Virus record (IMG/VR): IMGVR_UViG_3300018080_007316 | Span: 1 to 22,314 of that record | Length of the DNA stretch: 22,314 nucleotides | Reading direction: 5' to 3' (one strand) | Origin: a virus | Shown: one piece after another, positions 6,913 through 13,954 of the stretch | Position numbering within the stretch: the stretch's first letter is position 1 | Layout of the letters: each line of letters starts with the position of its first letter | The notes under the pieces: generated by a model | What the model was told of the DNA's origin: nothing | What the model saw: only the letters and a program-made list of their open reading frames with translations | Databases searched by the model: none | Translations under genes and position numbers: made by a program

Positions 6913-7868
6913 CAAGCAAAACGCCGTTTAGGGTGAGCTTCGCAGGAGGAATGACTGATATTCCAGCGTTCTATCGGACCGAGCCGGGGGCGGTGCTCTC
7001 GGCGACGATAAACCGCTACATGTACGTCTTCGTCAACCGGAGGTTCGAGGACGGGTACCGCTGCAGCTACTCGGAGGTCGAGACGGTCCAGCGGGTACCG
7101 GAGATCAGGAACGACATCATCCGAGAGGCGCTGCTGGAGTTCACCCCCGGCTTCGTGGATGTGTCGTCCCTAGCCGACATCCCGCAGGCGTCGGGCCTCG
7201 GTTCCTCGTGTAGCTACGCGGTGGGGTTGGTGAACGCCCTGGCGCTCCTTTGCGTCAAGGAGATGACGCGGGAGGAGATCGCGGAGACGGCGTGCCGCCT
7301 GGAGATGGAGAGGTTGGGAAGGAACATCGGAAAACAGGACCAGTACGCGGCCGCGTTCGGGGGCATGAACCTGATCGAATTCCATCCCGACGAGTCGGTC
7401 AACGTCATCCCGGTGCGGGCGGACCGGGAGACGGTGGATGAGCTCAACCGCTCGCTCATGCTGGTCTACCTCGGCGGGAAGACGAAGCGCTCGGAGGAGA
7501 TCATTGCCACCTACGACTTCGAGGGCGAGCGGGAGACGCTCGGGGAGATGCGCGACCTGGCCTATGAGATGAAGGACGTGCTGGAGCATTGCCAGACGCT
7601 CTCTGATTTCGGATTGCTCCTGGGCGAGGAATGGGGACTGAAGAAGCGGATATCCCCGGAGGTGAGCACCCCGGAGATAGACGAGGTGTACCAGCGGGCG
7701 CTCGGGGCCGGGGCGCTGTCGGGCAAGATCTGCGGCGCGGGCCAGAACGGGTTCCTCCTCCTGTTCGTGGAGGGGGTGAACCGGGACAAGGTGCGTAAGG
7801 CGCTGTTCCCGCTGCGCGAGATCCCGTTCCGGTTCGAGTGGGGAGGTTCGAGGGTGTATGTTGAGTGA
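6906..7868 (+). CDS. hddA: GHMP kinase, D-glycero-D-manno-heptose-7-phosphate 1-kinase type
   Basis: A 320-residue GHMP-family kinase predicted to phosphorylate D-glycero-D-manno-heptose 7-phosphate at C1 with ATP. The N-terminus KTPFRVSFAGGMTDIPAFY (5-23) is the sugar-binding signature of HddA and fucokinase relatives; PQASGLGSSCS (93-103) is the ATP phosphate loop; GKICGAGQNGFLLL near 274-287 is GHMP motif 3. Length is close to that of known HddA proteins. Its ATG overlaps the end of the nucleotidyltransferase gene by 7 bases, so the two are probably co-translated. Fucose or other sugar kinases are the alternatives; gmhA and gmhB downstream favour heptose. Confidence 0.82.
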   Translation: MLTSKTPFRVSFAGGMTDIPAFYRTEPGAVLSATINRYMYVFVNRRFEDGYRCSYSEVETVQRVPEIRNDIIREALLEFTPGFVDVSSLADIPQASGLGSSCSYAVGLVNALALLCVKEMTREEIAETACRLEMERLGRNIGKQDQYAAAFGGMNLIEFHPDESVNVIPVRADRETVDELNRSLMLVYLGGKTKRSEEIIATYDFEGERETLGEMRDLAYEMKDVLEHCQTLSDFGLLLGEEWGLKKRISPEVSTPEIDEVYQRALGAGALSGKICGAGQNGFLLLFVEGVNRDKVRKALFPLREIPFRFEWGGSRVYVE

Positions 7869-8766
7869 CAGGATCAAGAGGATCGCGGTCACGGGGGCGT
7901 CGGGACTCTTGGGCACGGAGCTCTTGAGAGCGCTCAGGGGATCCTACGAGCTCCTCCCCTTCTCCTACAGGCGGGAGGGCCAGGCGATGGGGTTGAAGTT
8001 CAGGAGACTCGACCTGCGCATGGGCAGCACGCTCCTGAACGAGCTGGCCAGGTTCGCGCCCGACCTCGTCATCCATGCGGCGGCAATGACGGCGGTCGAT
8101 ACCTGTGAGCAACAGCCCACGGCGGCGTACCAGGCGAACGTCGCGGCGACGAGGAACGTGTGCCTCGCGGCCCGGGCCATCGGTGTGCCGGTGGTGTACT
8201 ACAGCACCGACTTTGTCTTCGACGGGCGCGCACGGAAGCCGATGCGGGAGAACCACACGCCCTCGCCCATCGGGATGTACGGGTGGACGAAATGGATGGG
8301 AGAGCGCGCGGTGGCGCGGCTCCCGAAGCACCTTACCATCCGCACCTCCTGGCTCTTCGGGGAGCACGGGGTGAACTTCGTGGCGGCGATCCTGAAACAG
8401 GCGGAGTACAAAAAGGAGCTGCACGTGGTGGACGACCAGCGGGGATGCCCGACCTACGCCCCGGACCTGGCGGCGGCGACACGCACGCTCCTGGGGCTGG
8501 GTGCGACGGGCACCTACCACGTGTGCAATGCGGGCGAGTGCTCGTGGTGCGGGTTCGCGAGGGAGATCATCCGCCTGAGCGGGAAGCGCGTCACGGTCAA
8601 GGCGATCCCCACGAGGGACCTCGACCGCCCGGCGGAGCGCCCGCGCTATTCGGTGCTCTCGACGGAGAAATACGAACGGGCGACGGGGGATGCCCTGAGG
8701 CCGTGGCAGGACGCGCTCAGGGACTACATAACAGGAGAGAATCATGGGAAAAATGATTCATCTTGA
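7858..8766 (+). CDS. rfbD: RmlD-like nucleotide-sugar 4-keto reductase
   Basis: A 302-residue extended SDR of the dTDP-4-dehydrorhamnose reductase group, which reduces a 4-keto sugar nucleotide with NAD(P)H. GASGLLGTELL is the cofactor motif; VIHAAAMTAVDTCE, YYSTDFVFDG, YGWTK (the Tyr/Lys catalytic pair), RTSWLFGEHG and DRPAERPRYSVL are conserved blocks of RmlD. It overlaps the kinase gene by 11 bases and the epimerase gene by 23. In this setting the substrate may be a GDP-4-keto-heptose rather than dTDP-4-keto-rhamnose, as in pathways to modified heptoses, but no 4,6-dehydratase is visible to make either intermediate. Confidence 0.8.
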   Translation: MLSDRIKRIAVTGASGLLGTELLRALRGSYELLPFSYRREGQAMGLKFRRLDLRMGSTLLNELARFAPDLVIHAAAMTAVDTCEQQPTAAYQANVAATRNVCLAARAIGVPVVYYSTDFVFDGRARKPMRENHTPSPIGMYGWTKWMGERAVARLPKHLTIRTSWLFGEHGVNFVAAILKQAEYKKELHVVDDQRGCPTYAPDLAAATRTLLGLGATGTYHVCNAGECSWCGFAREIIRLSGKRVTVKAIPTRDLDRPAERPRYSVLSTEKYERATGDALRPWQDALRDYITGENHGKNDSS

Positions 8767-9274
8767 CGGGATGCCGAAGGACAGAGTCGAACTGGACGTC
8801 ACCCTGGGGACCCGTCCGGCATCGATCGAGGGGGTCACGGTCAAGTCGCTGCGCCAGATACCGGACGCGCGCGGTCGTCTCATGGAGGTGCTGCGGTGCG
8901 ATTGGGACCAGTTCGTGGGGTTCGGCCAGGCATACGTGACCACGGCGTACCGGGGCGCGGTGAAGGCGTGGCACATGCACCGGAAGCAGACGGATAATAT
9001 CGCGGTGGTCTCGGGCATGGCGCGGGTGGCCGTGGCGCAATTCGATCCCAAGCGACCGGAGCGGGCGCGGGTGGAGGAATGGTTCGCGGGGGTGCTGAAC
9101 CCGCTCCTGATCCATGTGCCCCCGGGAATATGGCACGGGTTCATGGGACTCACCGACGACGTGGTGGTCATGAACGTGCCCGACAAGCTCTACAACTACA
9201 AGGACCCCGACGAGGAGCGCCTGGACCCGGACGGCCTCCCGTCGTTCGACTGGCATGCGGGGAGGGCGGGATGA
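8744..9274 (+). CDS. rfbC: RmlC-like sugar 3,5-epimerase (cupin)
   Basis: A 176-residue cupin of the dTDP-4-dehydrorhamnose 3,5-epimerase family. TVKSLRQIPDARGRLMEVLR opens the fold, AWHMHRKQTDNIAVVSG supplies the His motif on the barrel, VPPGIWHGF is the second conserved block, and YNYKDPDEERL...FDW matches the C-terminal signature of one RmlC subgroup. The start ATG follows AGGAGA and overlaps the reductase gene by 23 bases, suggesting the two act as consecutive steps: epimerisation, then reduction of a 4-keto sugar nucleotide. The sugar acted on is not fixed by the sequence; both a deoxyhexose and a 6-deoxyheptose are possible. Confidence 0.78.
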   Translation: MGKMIHLDGMPKDRVELDVTLGTRPASIEGVTVKSLRQIPDARGRLMEVLRCDWDQFVGFGQAYVTTAYRGAVKAWHMHRKQTDNIAVVSGMARVAVAQFDPKRPERARVEEWFAGVLNPLLIHVPPGIWHGFMGLTDDVVVMNVPDKLYNYKDPDEERLDPDGLPSFDWHAGRAG

Positions 9275-9831
9275 AAGAATACCTGAACGAGCTCATCGGA
9301 GCCATCGGAAGGTTCCCCCGGGACGAGATAAGGAGGCTGGCGCAGCGCGCCGTCTACTCGTCGACCGTCTACATCGCGGGCAACGGGGGTTCGGCGGCGA
9401 CCGCGAACCATTTCGCCGTGGACCTGATGAAGTCGGCGCAGGTCCGGGCGGTCAGCCTGTGCGCGAACCCGGCGCTGATAACGGCGCTGGGGAACGACAT
9501 CGGGTTCGCCTACGTGTTCAGCGAGATGGCGCGCTACCACGGCATGGGTTCGGACGACACCCTGGTCATCATCAGCGTGTCCGGGGACTCGATCGACCTG
9601 GTGAACCTGGCGAAGGAATGCCGGCGCCCGAAGGAGACCCTGCGCGGGGACGACCCCTACCCCGGCACGATCGCCTCGCTGCTCGGGAGGAGCGGCAGGG
9701 GATTGCTCGCGCCGTTGTCCGACACCGTGGTCGCGATCGAATCGGACGACTACGGCGTGTGCGAGGACATGCACAGCATCTGCTGCCACCTCATCGCAAG
9801 GGAGGCGGAGGCGATCCGTGCCCAACAATAA
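9271..9831 (+). CDS. gmhA: Sedoheptulose-7-phosphate isomerase (phosphoheptose isomerase)
   Basis: A 186-residue SIS-domain isomerase predicted to turn sedoheptulose 7-phosphate into D-glycero-D-manno-heptose 7-phosphate, the entry step of the heptose pathway. AGNGGSAATANHFAVDLMK (36-54) and ISVSGDSIDLVNLAKE (101-116) are the phosphosugar-binding loops; SDDYGVCEDMHSICCHLI (158-175) carries the conserved Glu-Asp-x-x-His. Asp51 stands where the Escherichia coli enzyme has its catalytic Glu, and the stretch around 117-135 is longer than usual. The start is the ATG of an ATGA overlap with the epimerase gene. Downstream gmhB overlaps its end by 14 bases. Confidence 0.82.
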   Translation: MKEYLNELIGAIGRFPRDEIRRLAQRAVYSSTVYIAGNGGSAATANHFAVDLMKSAQVRAVSLCANPALITALGNDIGFAYVFSEMARYHGMGSDDTLVIISVSGDSIDLVNLAKECRRPKETLRGDDPYPGTIASLLGRSGRGLLAPLSDTVVAIESDDYGVCEDMHSICCHLIAREAEAIRAQQ

Positions 9832-10363
9832 GGCGGTGTTCCTGGACCGGGACGGGGTCATCTGCCCGGTGCGCGGGGCGAAGTTCCAGGACAGGCCGCA
9901 ACCCGACAAGTACCTCCTGGACCCGGACGACTTCGAGCTGCTCCCCGGGGTCGCGGACGCGATGCGCGCGCTCAAGCGGGAGGGGTACCTCGTCATCGTG
10001 GTCACGAACCAGCTGGCCCCGTACCTCGGCATCGCCACCAGGGAACAGGTGGACGCGGTGAACCGCCACATGGTCACGGAGCTGGCGAAACGGGGGGCCA
10101 CGATCGACGACGTGTTCTGCTGCTGCGACCTCAGCCACCGGAGGAAGCCGAGCCCGGGCATGCTGGTGGAGGCGATGGTGAAATGGGATATCGACCCGGC
10201 GCGGTCCTACGTGGTCGGGGACTCGACATGGGACCTGCAGGCGGCGGAGGCGGTCGGACTCTGCCCCGTCCTGGTCACCAGTCCGCTCAGTCCGCTCGTG
10301 GCAGAGAGCCTGCATAGGGTGGCACCCCGGCTGCTCCGGGGGGAACGGCCTCCGGTGTACTGA
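9818..10363 (+). CDS. gmhB: HAD-family heptose bisphosphate phosphatase
   Basis: A 181-residue HAD-IIIA phosphatase predicted to remove the C7 phosphate from D-glycero-D-manno-heptose 1,7-bisphosphate. FLDRDGV (8-14) holds the nucleophile Asp10 and acid/base Asp12; VVTNQ (61-65) is motif II; RKPSPGML (109-116) supplies the Lys; VGDSTWDLQAA (133-143) is motif III. A Cys cluster (CCCDLSH, 101-107) sits where GmhB proteins bind zinc, though the usual CxHx spacing is altered. The start is GTG at 9818, inside the end of gmhA and preceded by GGAGGC. It is the last gene of the first long operon and is followed by the candidate origin. Confidence 0.82.
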   Translation: MPNNKAVFLDRDGVICPVRGAKFQDRPQPDKYLLDPDDFELLPGVADAMRALKREGYLVIVVTNQLAPYLGIATREQVDAVNRHMVTELAKRGATIDDVFCCCDLSHRRKPSPGMLVEAMVKWDIDPARSYVVGDSTWDLQAAEAVGLCPVLVTSPLSPLVAESLHRVAPRLLRGERPPVY

Positions 10364-10373
10364 TGGGATCGCG

Positions 10374-10416
10374 CCTGTGGATAACCTGTAACCTAGCGTT
10401 ACACCTTATCCACAGG
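10374..10416. repeat. 43-bp interrupted palindrome 1 (DnaA boxes plus GTAAC arms)
   Basis: Outer arms CCTGTGGATAA (10374-10384) and TTATCCACAGG (10406-10416) are perfect inverted repeats. Inner arms GTAAC (10388-10392) and GTTAC (10398-10402) share the same centre, base 10395, around CTAGC. Confidence 0.85.
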
Positions 10417-10469
10417 CTTAGGGAAGCTCATTTTCCCTCAGAATAGACGTAAGGTAGGATTGAAGCGGA

Positions 10470-10497
10470 TTTACATTGTTTTAGCAAGAAATAAATT
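10470..10497 (+). promoter_or_regulatory. Possible sigma-70-type promoter for the second operon
   Basis: TTTACA (10470-10475) and TAAATT (10492-10497) are separated by 16 bases, matching 5/6 and 4/6 of the -35 and -10 consensus. It lies in the AT-rich core between the DnaA palindromes and points toward the SDR gene at 10603. AT-richness alone could produce such a match, so it is a candidate only. Confidence 0.3.
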
Positions 10498-10516
10498 GAT
10501 TGAAGTCTAAAGGCTG

Positions 10517-10570
10517 CCTGTGGATAACTTGTGGATAACATGTAACGCTAGGTTACACCTTATCCACAGG
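10517..10570. repeat. Palindrome 2 with an extra DnaA box
   Basis: TGTGGATAA (10530-10538) and TTATCCACA (10560-10568) are inverted arms, with GTAAC (10542-10546) and GTTAC (10552-10556) inside, all centred at 10549. The core reads GCTAG, the reverse complement of CTAGC in palindrome 1, so the two sites face each other. A further box (CCTGTGGATAA, 10517-10527) is stacked on the left. Confidence 0.85.
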
Positions 10571-10602
10571 GGCAAAAAATTCATTTACGATTGGAGGACC
10601 GG

Positions 10603-11655
10603 ATGAAGATTCTCATCACGGGGGGGTGCGGCTTCGTGGGGAGCAACGTGGCACGCTACGCATTGGGGCGCGGCCACGAGGTGGTGGCGTTTGACAACCT
10701 CGTGCGGATCGGCTCCAGGAGCAACCTTGACGAGTTCAAGGCTGAAAATAATTTTCTCTTTATTGAAGGGGACGTGCGGGAACAGGCGGACTTCGAGGCT
10801 GCCCCTGAAGTCGATGCGGTGATCCACACCGCGGCGCAACCGGGCGTCCCGACATCGATGAGGAATCCGCGCTATGATTTCGAGGTGAATGCGCTCGGCA
10901 CGTTCAATGTGCTGGAATTCGCGCGGGAGCGGGGACTGTTGCCGTTGATATTTACGAGTACCAACAAGTGCTATTCCTGCGAAGTCAACGAGATCGGGGT
11001 GGAGATGGCCCAAAACGGGCGAGTTTTCACCGGGGAGTACCGTGGGGGCATCCCCGAGGGGTTCCCCGTGGATTCGGCCGGGAAAGCGGCATATTCCCCC
11101 TACGGGTGCAGCAAGTACACCGGTGATCGCTACTGCCAGGAATACTGGCACACCTACGAGGTGCCGACGGTCGTGAACCGGATGAGCTGCATCGCCGGCG
11201 AACGCCAGATGGGCGTGGAGGAGCAGGGATGGGTCGCGTGGTTCGCCTACGCCAAGATGTTCCACATCAACCTGAACATCTTCGGCGACGGGAAACAGAC
11301 CCGCGACGTGCTCTACGTGGGCGACCTGGCGAGGCTGTTCCTGGAGGAGTTGGAGCACATCGACCGGCACCGGGGGCAGGTCTACAACGTCGGCGGGGGT
11401 CCGGACAAGATGATAAGCCTCCAGGGCGTCATCGACCACCTGGTGGACCTGGAGGGATCGCTCTTTGACATCACGTACCACGAATGGCGGCAGGCGGACC
11501 ATCTCGCCTACTACACGGACATCACGAAAGTGAGCGAGTTCTGGCAACCGGAGATAGGCCCGATCGAGACGGTCGACCGCATCTGGGATTGGGCGGGGAG
11601 GAACCGTTCGCGCATCTGGAGAATGCTGAAGAAGACGCTGGGAGAAGGCGCATGA
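10603..11655 (+). CDS. CDP-paratose 2-epimerase-like extended SDR
   Basis: A 350-residue NAD-dependent sugar-nucleotide epimerase. GGCGFVG (7-13) binds NAD; HTAAQPGVPTSMRNP, the STNK stretch (119-122), YSPYGCSK (164-171, catalytic Tyr167 and Lys171) and EQGWVAWF follow in the order seen in CDP-paratose/tyvelose 2-epimerase. The long insert between STNKCYS and YSPYGCSK is also typical of that group. The substrate here may be another nucleotide sugar; no other CDP-dideoxyhexose genes are seen. A TTG at 10591 is in frame, but GGAGG at 10593-10597 points to the ATG at 10603. It opens the second operon, right after the DnaA palindromes. Confidence 0.78.
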   Translation: MKILITGGCGFVGSNVARYALGRGHEVVAFDNLVRIGSRSNLDEFKAENNFLFIEGDVREQADFEAAPEVDAVIHTAAQPGVPTSMRNPRYDFEVNALGTFNVLEFARERGLLPLIFTSTNKCYSCEVNEIGVEMAQNGRVFTGEYRGGIPEGFPVDSAGKAAYSPYGCSKYTGDRYCQEYWHTYEVPTVVNRMSCIAGERQMGVEEQGWVAWFAYAKMFHINLNIFGDGKQTRDVLYVGDLARLFLEELEHIDRHRGQVYNVGGGPDKMISLQGVIDHLVDLEGSLFDITYHEWRQADHLAYYTDITKVSEFWQPEIGPIETVDRIWDWAGRNRSRIWRMLKKTLGEGA

Positions 11656-12539
11656 ACGAGACCGTGTTGCGTGTAGTCGGCCCCAACGGCAAACCCGGGG
11701 GGGAGGGGCTGTCCCTGGCATGGTACGAGCGCCCCGACGTGCAGGTGGTCCGGGATATCGGCACGCGCTGCTTCCCGCTCTCATCGGGCACGATGGACGA
11801 AGTGGTCCTCGATAACGCGATCGACTACTTGGACGACTGGCCGCACCTTCTCAACGAATGCCACCGCGTGCTCAAACCGGAAGGGAAGGTGTCGGTGCGG
11901 GGATCGCTCGACACGGCGCTGTTCTCGGCGATGGCGAGGGCGACCGGGATGGAAAAGGCCGCACTCGGCCTGCGCTGCGCGTTCGAGGAGACGAACGAAT
12001 GGGGACTCGCCCTGCGGTCCGAAAGCGAGCGCTCCGGTGGAGCCCGCCCGCTCCTGACGAGACCGGGTATCGCGCTCCACAACGGGCACCCGAGCTGCGT
12101 CCGGGTGGAGCTGGGATGCGGGTCGAGGAAGCGCGGCGTCCCGGGACCGTTCATCGGCGTCGACCGCCATGAATATCCCGGGGTCGACGAGGTGGCCGAC
12201 ATCGAGCGGGGGCTCCCGTTCCATGACGGTTCGGTCGATTTCGTCTTCGCCTCGCACCTGATGGAGCATATCGGCGACCTCATCTTCGCGATGGAGGAGA
12301 TATGGCGGGTGCTGCGGAACCGAGGGATTTTTGAAATGATTAATCCTTGGTGGAATTCTATGTATGCTTTTGTAAACCCTGATCATAAACGCGTTTTACA
12401 CAACGATTTGTGGAGTTATTGGTCAAGTCAAGGAAATATAATGGACAAAGAAGCATACGGAATAAAAGCTCGCTTCGATGTTGTAAGCAATTCGCATATG
12501 GGAGATGGAAATTTTGTTACTTTAGAAGCAGAAAAATAA
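11652..12539 (+). CDS. Class I SAM methyltransferase with an extra N-terminal half-module and a GC-poor 3' end
   Basis: The 295-residue protein has two methyltransferase-like parts. Residues 31-85 (PLSSGTMDEVVLDNAIDYL, then HRVLKPEGKV) look like the second half of a methyltransferase without its SAM-binding loop. Residues 150-295 form a fuller domain with motif I (VELGCGSRKRG, 152-162, then GVD), LPFHDGSVDFVFASHLMEHI and WRVLRNRGIF. From about codon 225 the DNA turns abruptly AT-rich and stays so to the end, in line with the following HNH gene. The protein nevertheless reads smoothly through, including a VNPDHK stretch seen in phage methyltransferases. It starts in an ATGA overlap with the SDR gene. 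Target unknown; sugar O-methylation fits the context. Confidence 0.75.
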   Translation: MNETVLRVVGPNGKPGGEGLSLAWYERPDVQVVRDIGTRCFPLSSGTMDEVVLDNAIDYLDDWPHLLNECHRVLKPEGKVSVRGSLDTALFSAMARATGMEKAALGLRCAFEETNEWGLALRSESERSGGARPLLTRPGIALHNGHPSCVRVELGCGSRKRGVPGPFIGVDRHEYPGVDEVADIERGLPFHDGSVDFVFASHLMEHIGDLIFAMEEIWRVLRNRGIFEMINPWWNSMYAFVNPDHKRVLHNDLWSYWSSQGNIMDKEAYGIKARFDVVSNSHMGDGNFVTLEAEK

Positions 12540-13290
12540 ATACAAAGGAACCGTTATTTTGACTTTCTCTGGAGAAAAAAATCCATTTTTTGGGCACAAA
12601 CACACAGAAGAACAAAAGAAGCGGTGGAGTATAATGCGAACTGGAGTTAAACTTTCAGAGCAAACAAGAAAAAATATGAGTAAAGCTCAACAAGCACGGA
12701 AAAAGAAATTTGGTTATATGCATTCAAAGGAGACTAGGAAGAAAATAAGCGAAGCACTTAAGGGGAAACGCTATAAGAGAAAACCTTTTTCAGAAGAACA
12801 CAAACAAAGAATGAGCGAAGCGAAAAAGGGAATTCGTAATCCCATGTTTGGTAACTCCCATTCTGAAGAGGCAAGAAAAAAGATAAGGGAAGCTACAAAA
12901 GGCAAGAACAATCCATTTTTTGGAAAGCGCCATAATATATTAACAAGAAAGAAAATGAGTCTCTCTGCTAAGGGAAAGCATGCCAATGAAAAAAATCCTA
13001 ATTGGCACGGGGGAATTACTCCGTTATATGGGAAAATAAGGGGAAACGACGAATATGATCAGTGGAGGAAAAAAGTCTTTACAAGAGACGGTTTTACTTG
13101 TCAACAATGTGGCAGTTCTAAGAGCGGCAGCCTTAATGCTCACCATATTAAACCTTTTTCTGAAATTATCACGTCCAATAAGATAACCACTTGTCAGCAA
13201 GCGATTGCCTGTAAAGAGCTTTGGAATATTGATAATGGAATAACTTTGTGTAAAACTTGTCACTTGAAAACGTACAGAACTATCACAGCG
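12325..13290 (+). mobile_element. Low-GC block: methyltransferase 3' end plus HNH homing endonuclease gene
   Basis: Codons switch from GC-rich to AT-rich inside the methyltransferase gene near 12325 and back near 13280-13290, inside the last codons of the HNH gene. The ~960-base block has no visible terminal repeats or target duplication. It fits transfer by homing, where the endonuclease gene and flanking DNA were copied together from a low-GC relative. Boundaries are by eye and good to about 15 bases. Confidence 0.6.
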
Positions 13291-13314
13291 GGGAGGGACT
13301 GTTTACGACGATGA
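12559..13314 (+). CDS. HNH homing endonuclease with NUMOD3 repeats
   Basis: A 251-residue, Lys-rich protein typical of free-standing homing endonucleases. Several NUMOD3 DNA-binding repeats occupy residues 6-140 (KNPFFGHKHTEEQKKR, RNPMFGNSHSEEARKKI, NNPFFGKRH). The nuclease domain follows: FTRDGFTCQQCG (174-185), AHHIKP (194-199) and NGITLCKTCHLK (226-237), giving the His-Asn-His catalytic set and a C181/C184/C231/C234 zinc site. The start is TTG at 12559 after AAAGGA. The gene is markedly AT-rich compared with its neighbours; only its last few codons are GC-rich. It lies between two methyltransferase genes, with no sign of an intron around it. Confidence 0.85.
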   Translation: MTFSGEKNPFFGHKHTEEQKKRWSIMRTGVKLSEQTRKNMSKAQQARKKKFGYMHSKETRKKISEALKGKRYKRKPFSEEHKQRMSEAKKGIRNPMFGNSHSEEARKKIREATKGKNNPFFGKRHNILTRKKMSLSAKGKHANEKNPNWHGGITPLYGKIRGNDEYDQWRKKVFTRDGFTCQQCGSSKSGSLNAHHIKPFSEIITSNKITTCQQAIACKELWNIDNGITLCKTCHLKTYRTITAGRDCLRR

Positions 13315-13324
13315 TGGCGATGAA

Positions 13325-13954
13325 ATGACACTCAAAGATATGCCCGACATCGGGCTGACAGAAGAGGCGTTACGGAGAATACATGCGGCTGCGCTCCTGA
13401 CCGAACTCGACATCTACCATTTGTTCCAGTTCGCCCGCGAGATCCCCGAGGGCGGGACCTACCTTGAGCTAGGGGCCTATGCCGGGGGAGCGGTCATGTG
13501 CGTCGGGGAGGCGGCGAGGGCGGTGGAACGGCACGTCACCCTGATCGCGGTTGACCTGAACTTCGGCCTCGGATTCAGCGGCAATACTGGCGGCCTCCCG
13601 GTGAGAGTGATAGAGGGGAGGATCGGCGACAGGGACACGGTCAACAGGATCGACGGCGTTTCGGTTGACCTCATCTTCAACGATGCGGACCAACCGTACG
13701 GCGATCTGTGCCGTGACATCGCTCTCTATTGGGGCAAGCTGAAGCCGGGAGGGGTGCTGCTCGGACATGATTATTGGAACGGGACCGACCGTGGGTTCAT
13801 GGACACGAAGCGGGCGGTCGACGATGTGTTCGGGGAGCTGGCGACGGTGATGGAGGGGAACACCACGATGTGGATGGTGGGGAAGACGGACGAGACCGAC
13901 ACCATTGTCAGGAAACTGGCGAAGGAGATCGAGGGGGAGCGGCGTGCAGAATAA
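13325..13954 (+). CDS. Class I SAM methyltransferase (Methyltransf_24 type)
   Basis: A 209-residue methyltransferase. TYLELGAYAGGAVM (45-58) is motif I for SAM binding, LIAVDLN (73-79) carries the ribose-binding Asp, VDLIFNDADQPY (114-125) is motif IV, and LKPGGVLLGHDYW (139-151) is motif V-VI. This layout matches small-molecule and sugar O-methyltransferases associated with glycan clusters. Unlike most genes here it does not overlap the gene before it and has only a weak ribosome binding site near 13325, consistent with the HNH insertion having broken an older coupled arrangement. The next gene starts inside its end. Confidence 0.75.
   Translation: MTLKDMPDIGLTEEALRRIHAAALLTELDIYHLFQFAREIPEGGTYLELGAYAGGAVMCVGEAARAVERHVTLIAVDLNFGLGFSGNTGGLPVRVIEGRIGDRDTVNRIDGVSVDLIFNDADQPYGDLCRDIALYWGKLKPGGVLLGHDYWNGTDRGFMDTKRAVDDVFGELATVMEGNTTMWMVGKTDETDTIVRKLAKEIEGERRAE

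Larger units (their letters stand above)
10374..10570. other. Candidate replication origin: five DnaA boxes in two palindromes flanking an AT-rich core
   Basis: Within this non-coding gap are five perfect 9-mers TTATCCACA or their complement: 10376-10384 (-), 10406-10414 (+), 10519-10527 (-), 10530-10538 (-) and 10560-10568 (+). They frame two interrupted palindromes centred at 10395 and 10549. Between them, 10417-10516 is visibly AT-rich against the GC-rich surroundings and could serve as an unwinding region. Clustered DnaA boxes beside an AT-rich segment are the classic signature of bacterial-type origins; in a phage this suggests use of host DnaA for replication, or a DnaA-sensing control site. 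No phage replication initiator gene is in the window to confirm it. Confidence 0.6.

Noticed and set aside
10420-10438. AGGGAA / TTCCCT hairpin after gmhB as a terminator
   Set aside because: The stem is only 6 bp and no T-run follows it.
12540-13324. Group I intron around the first HNH gene
   Set aside because: The HNH gene lies between stop and start codons of neighbours, and there is no room or visible core structure for an intron; no split gene can be rejoined across it.
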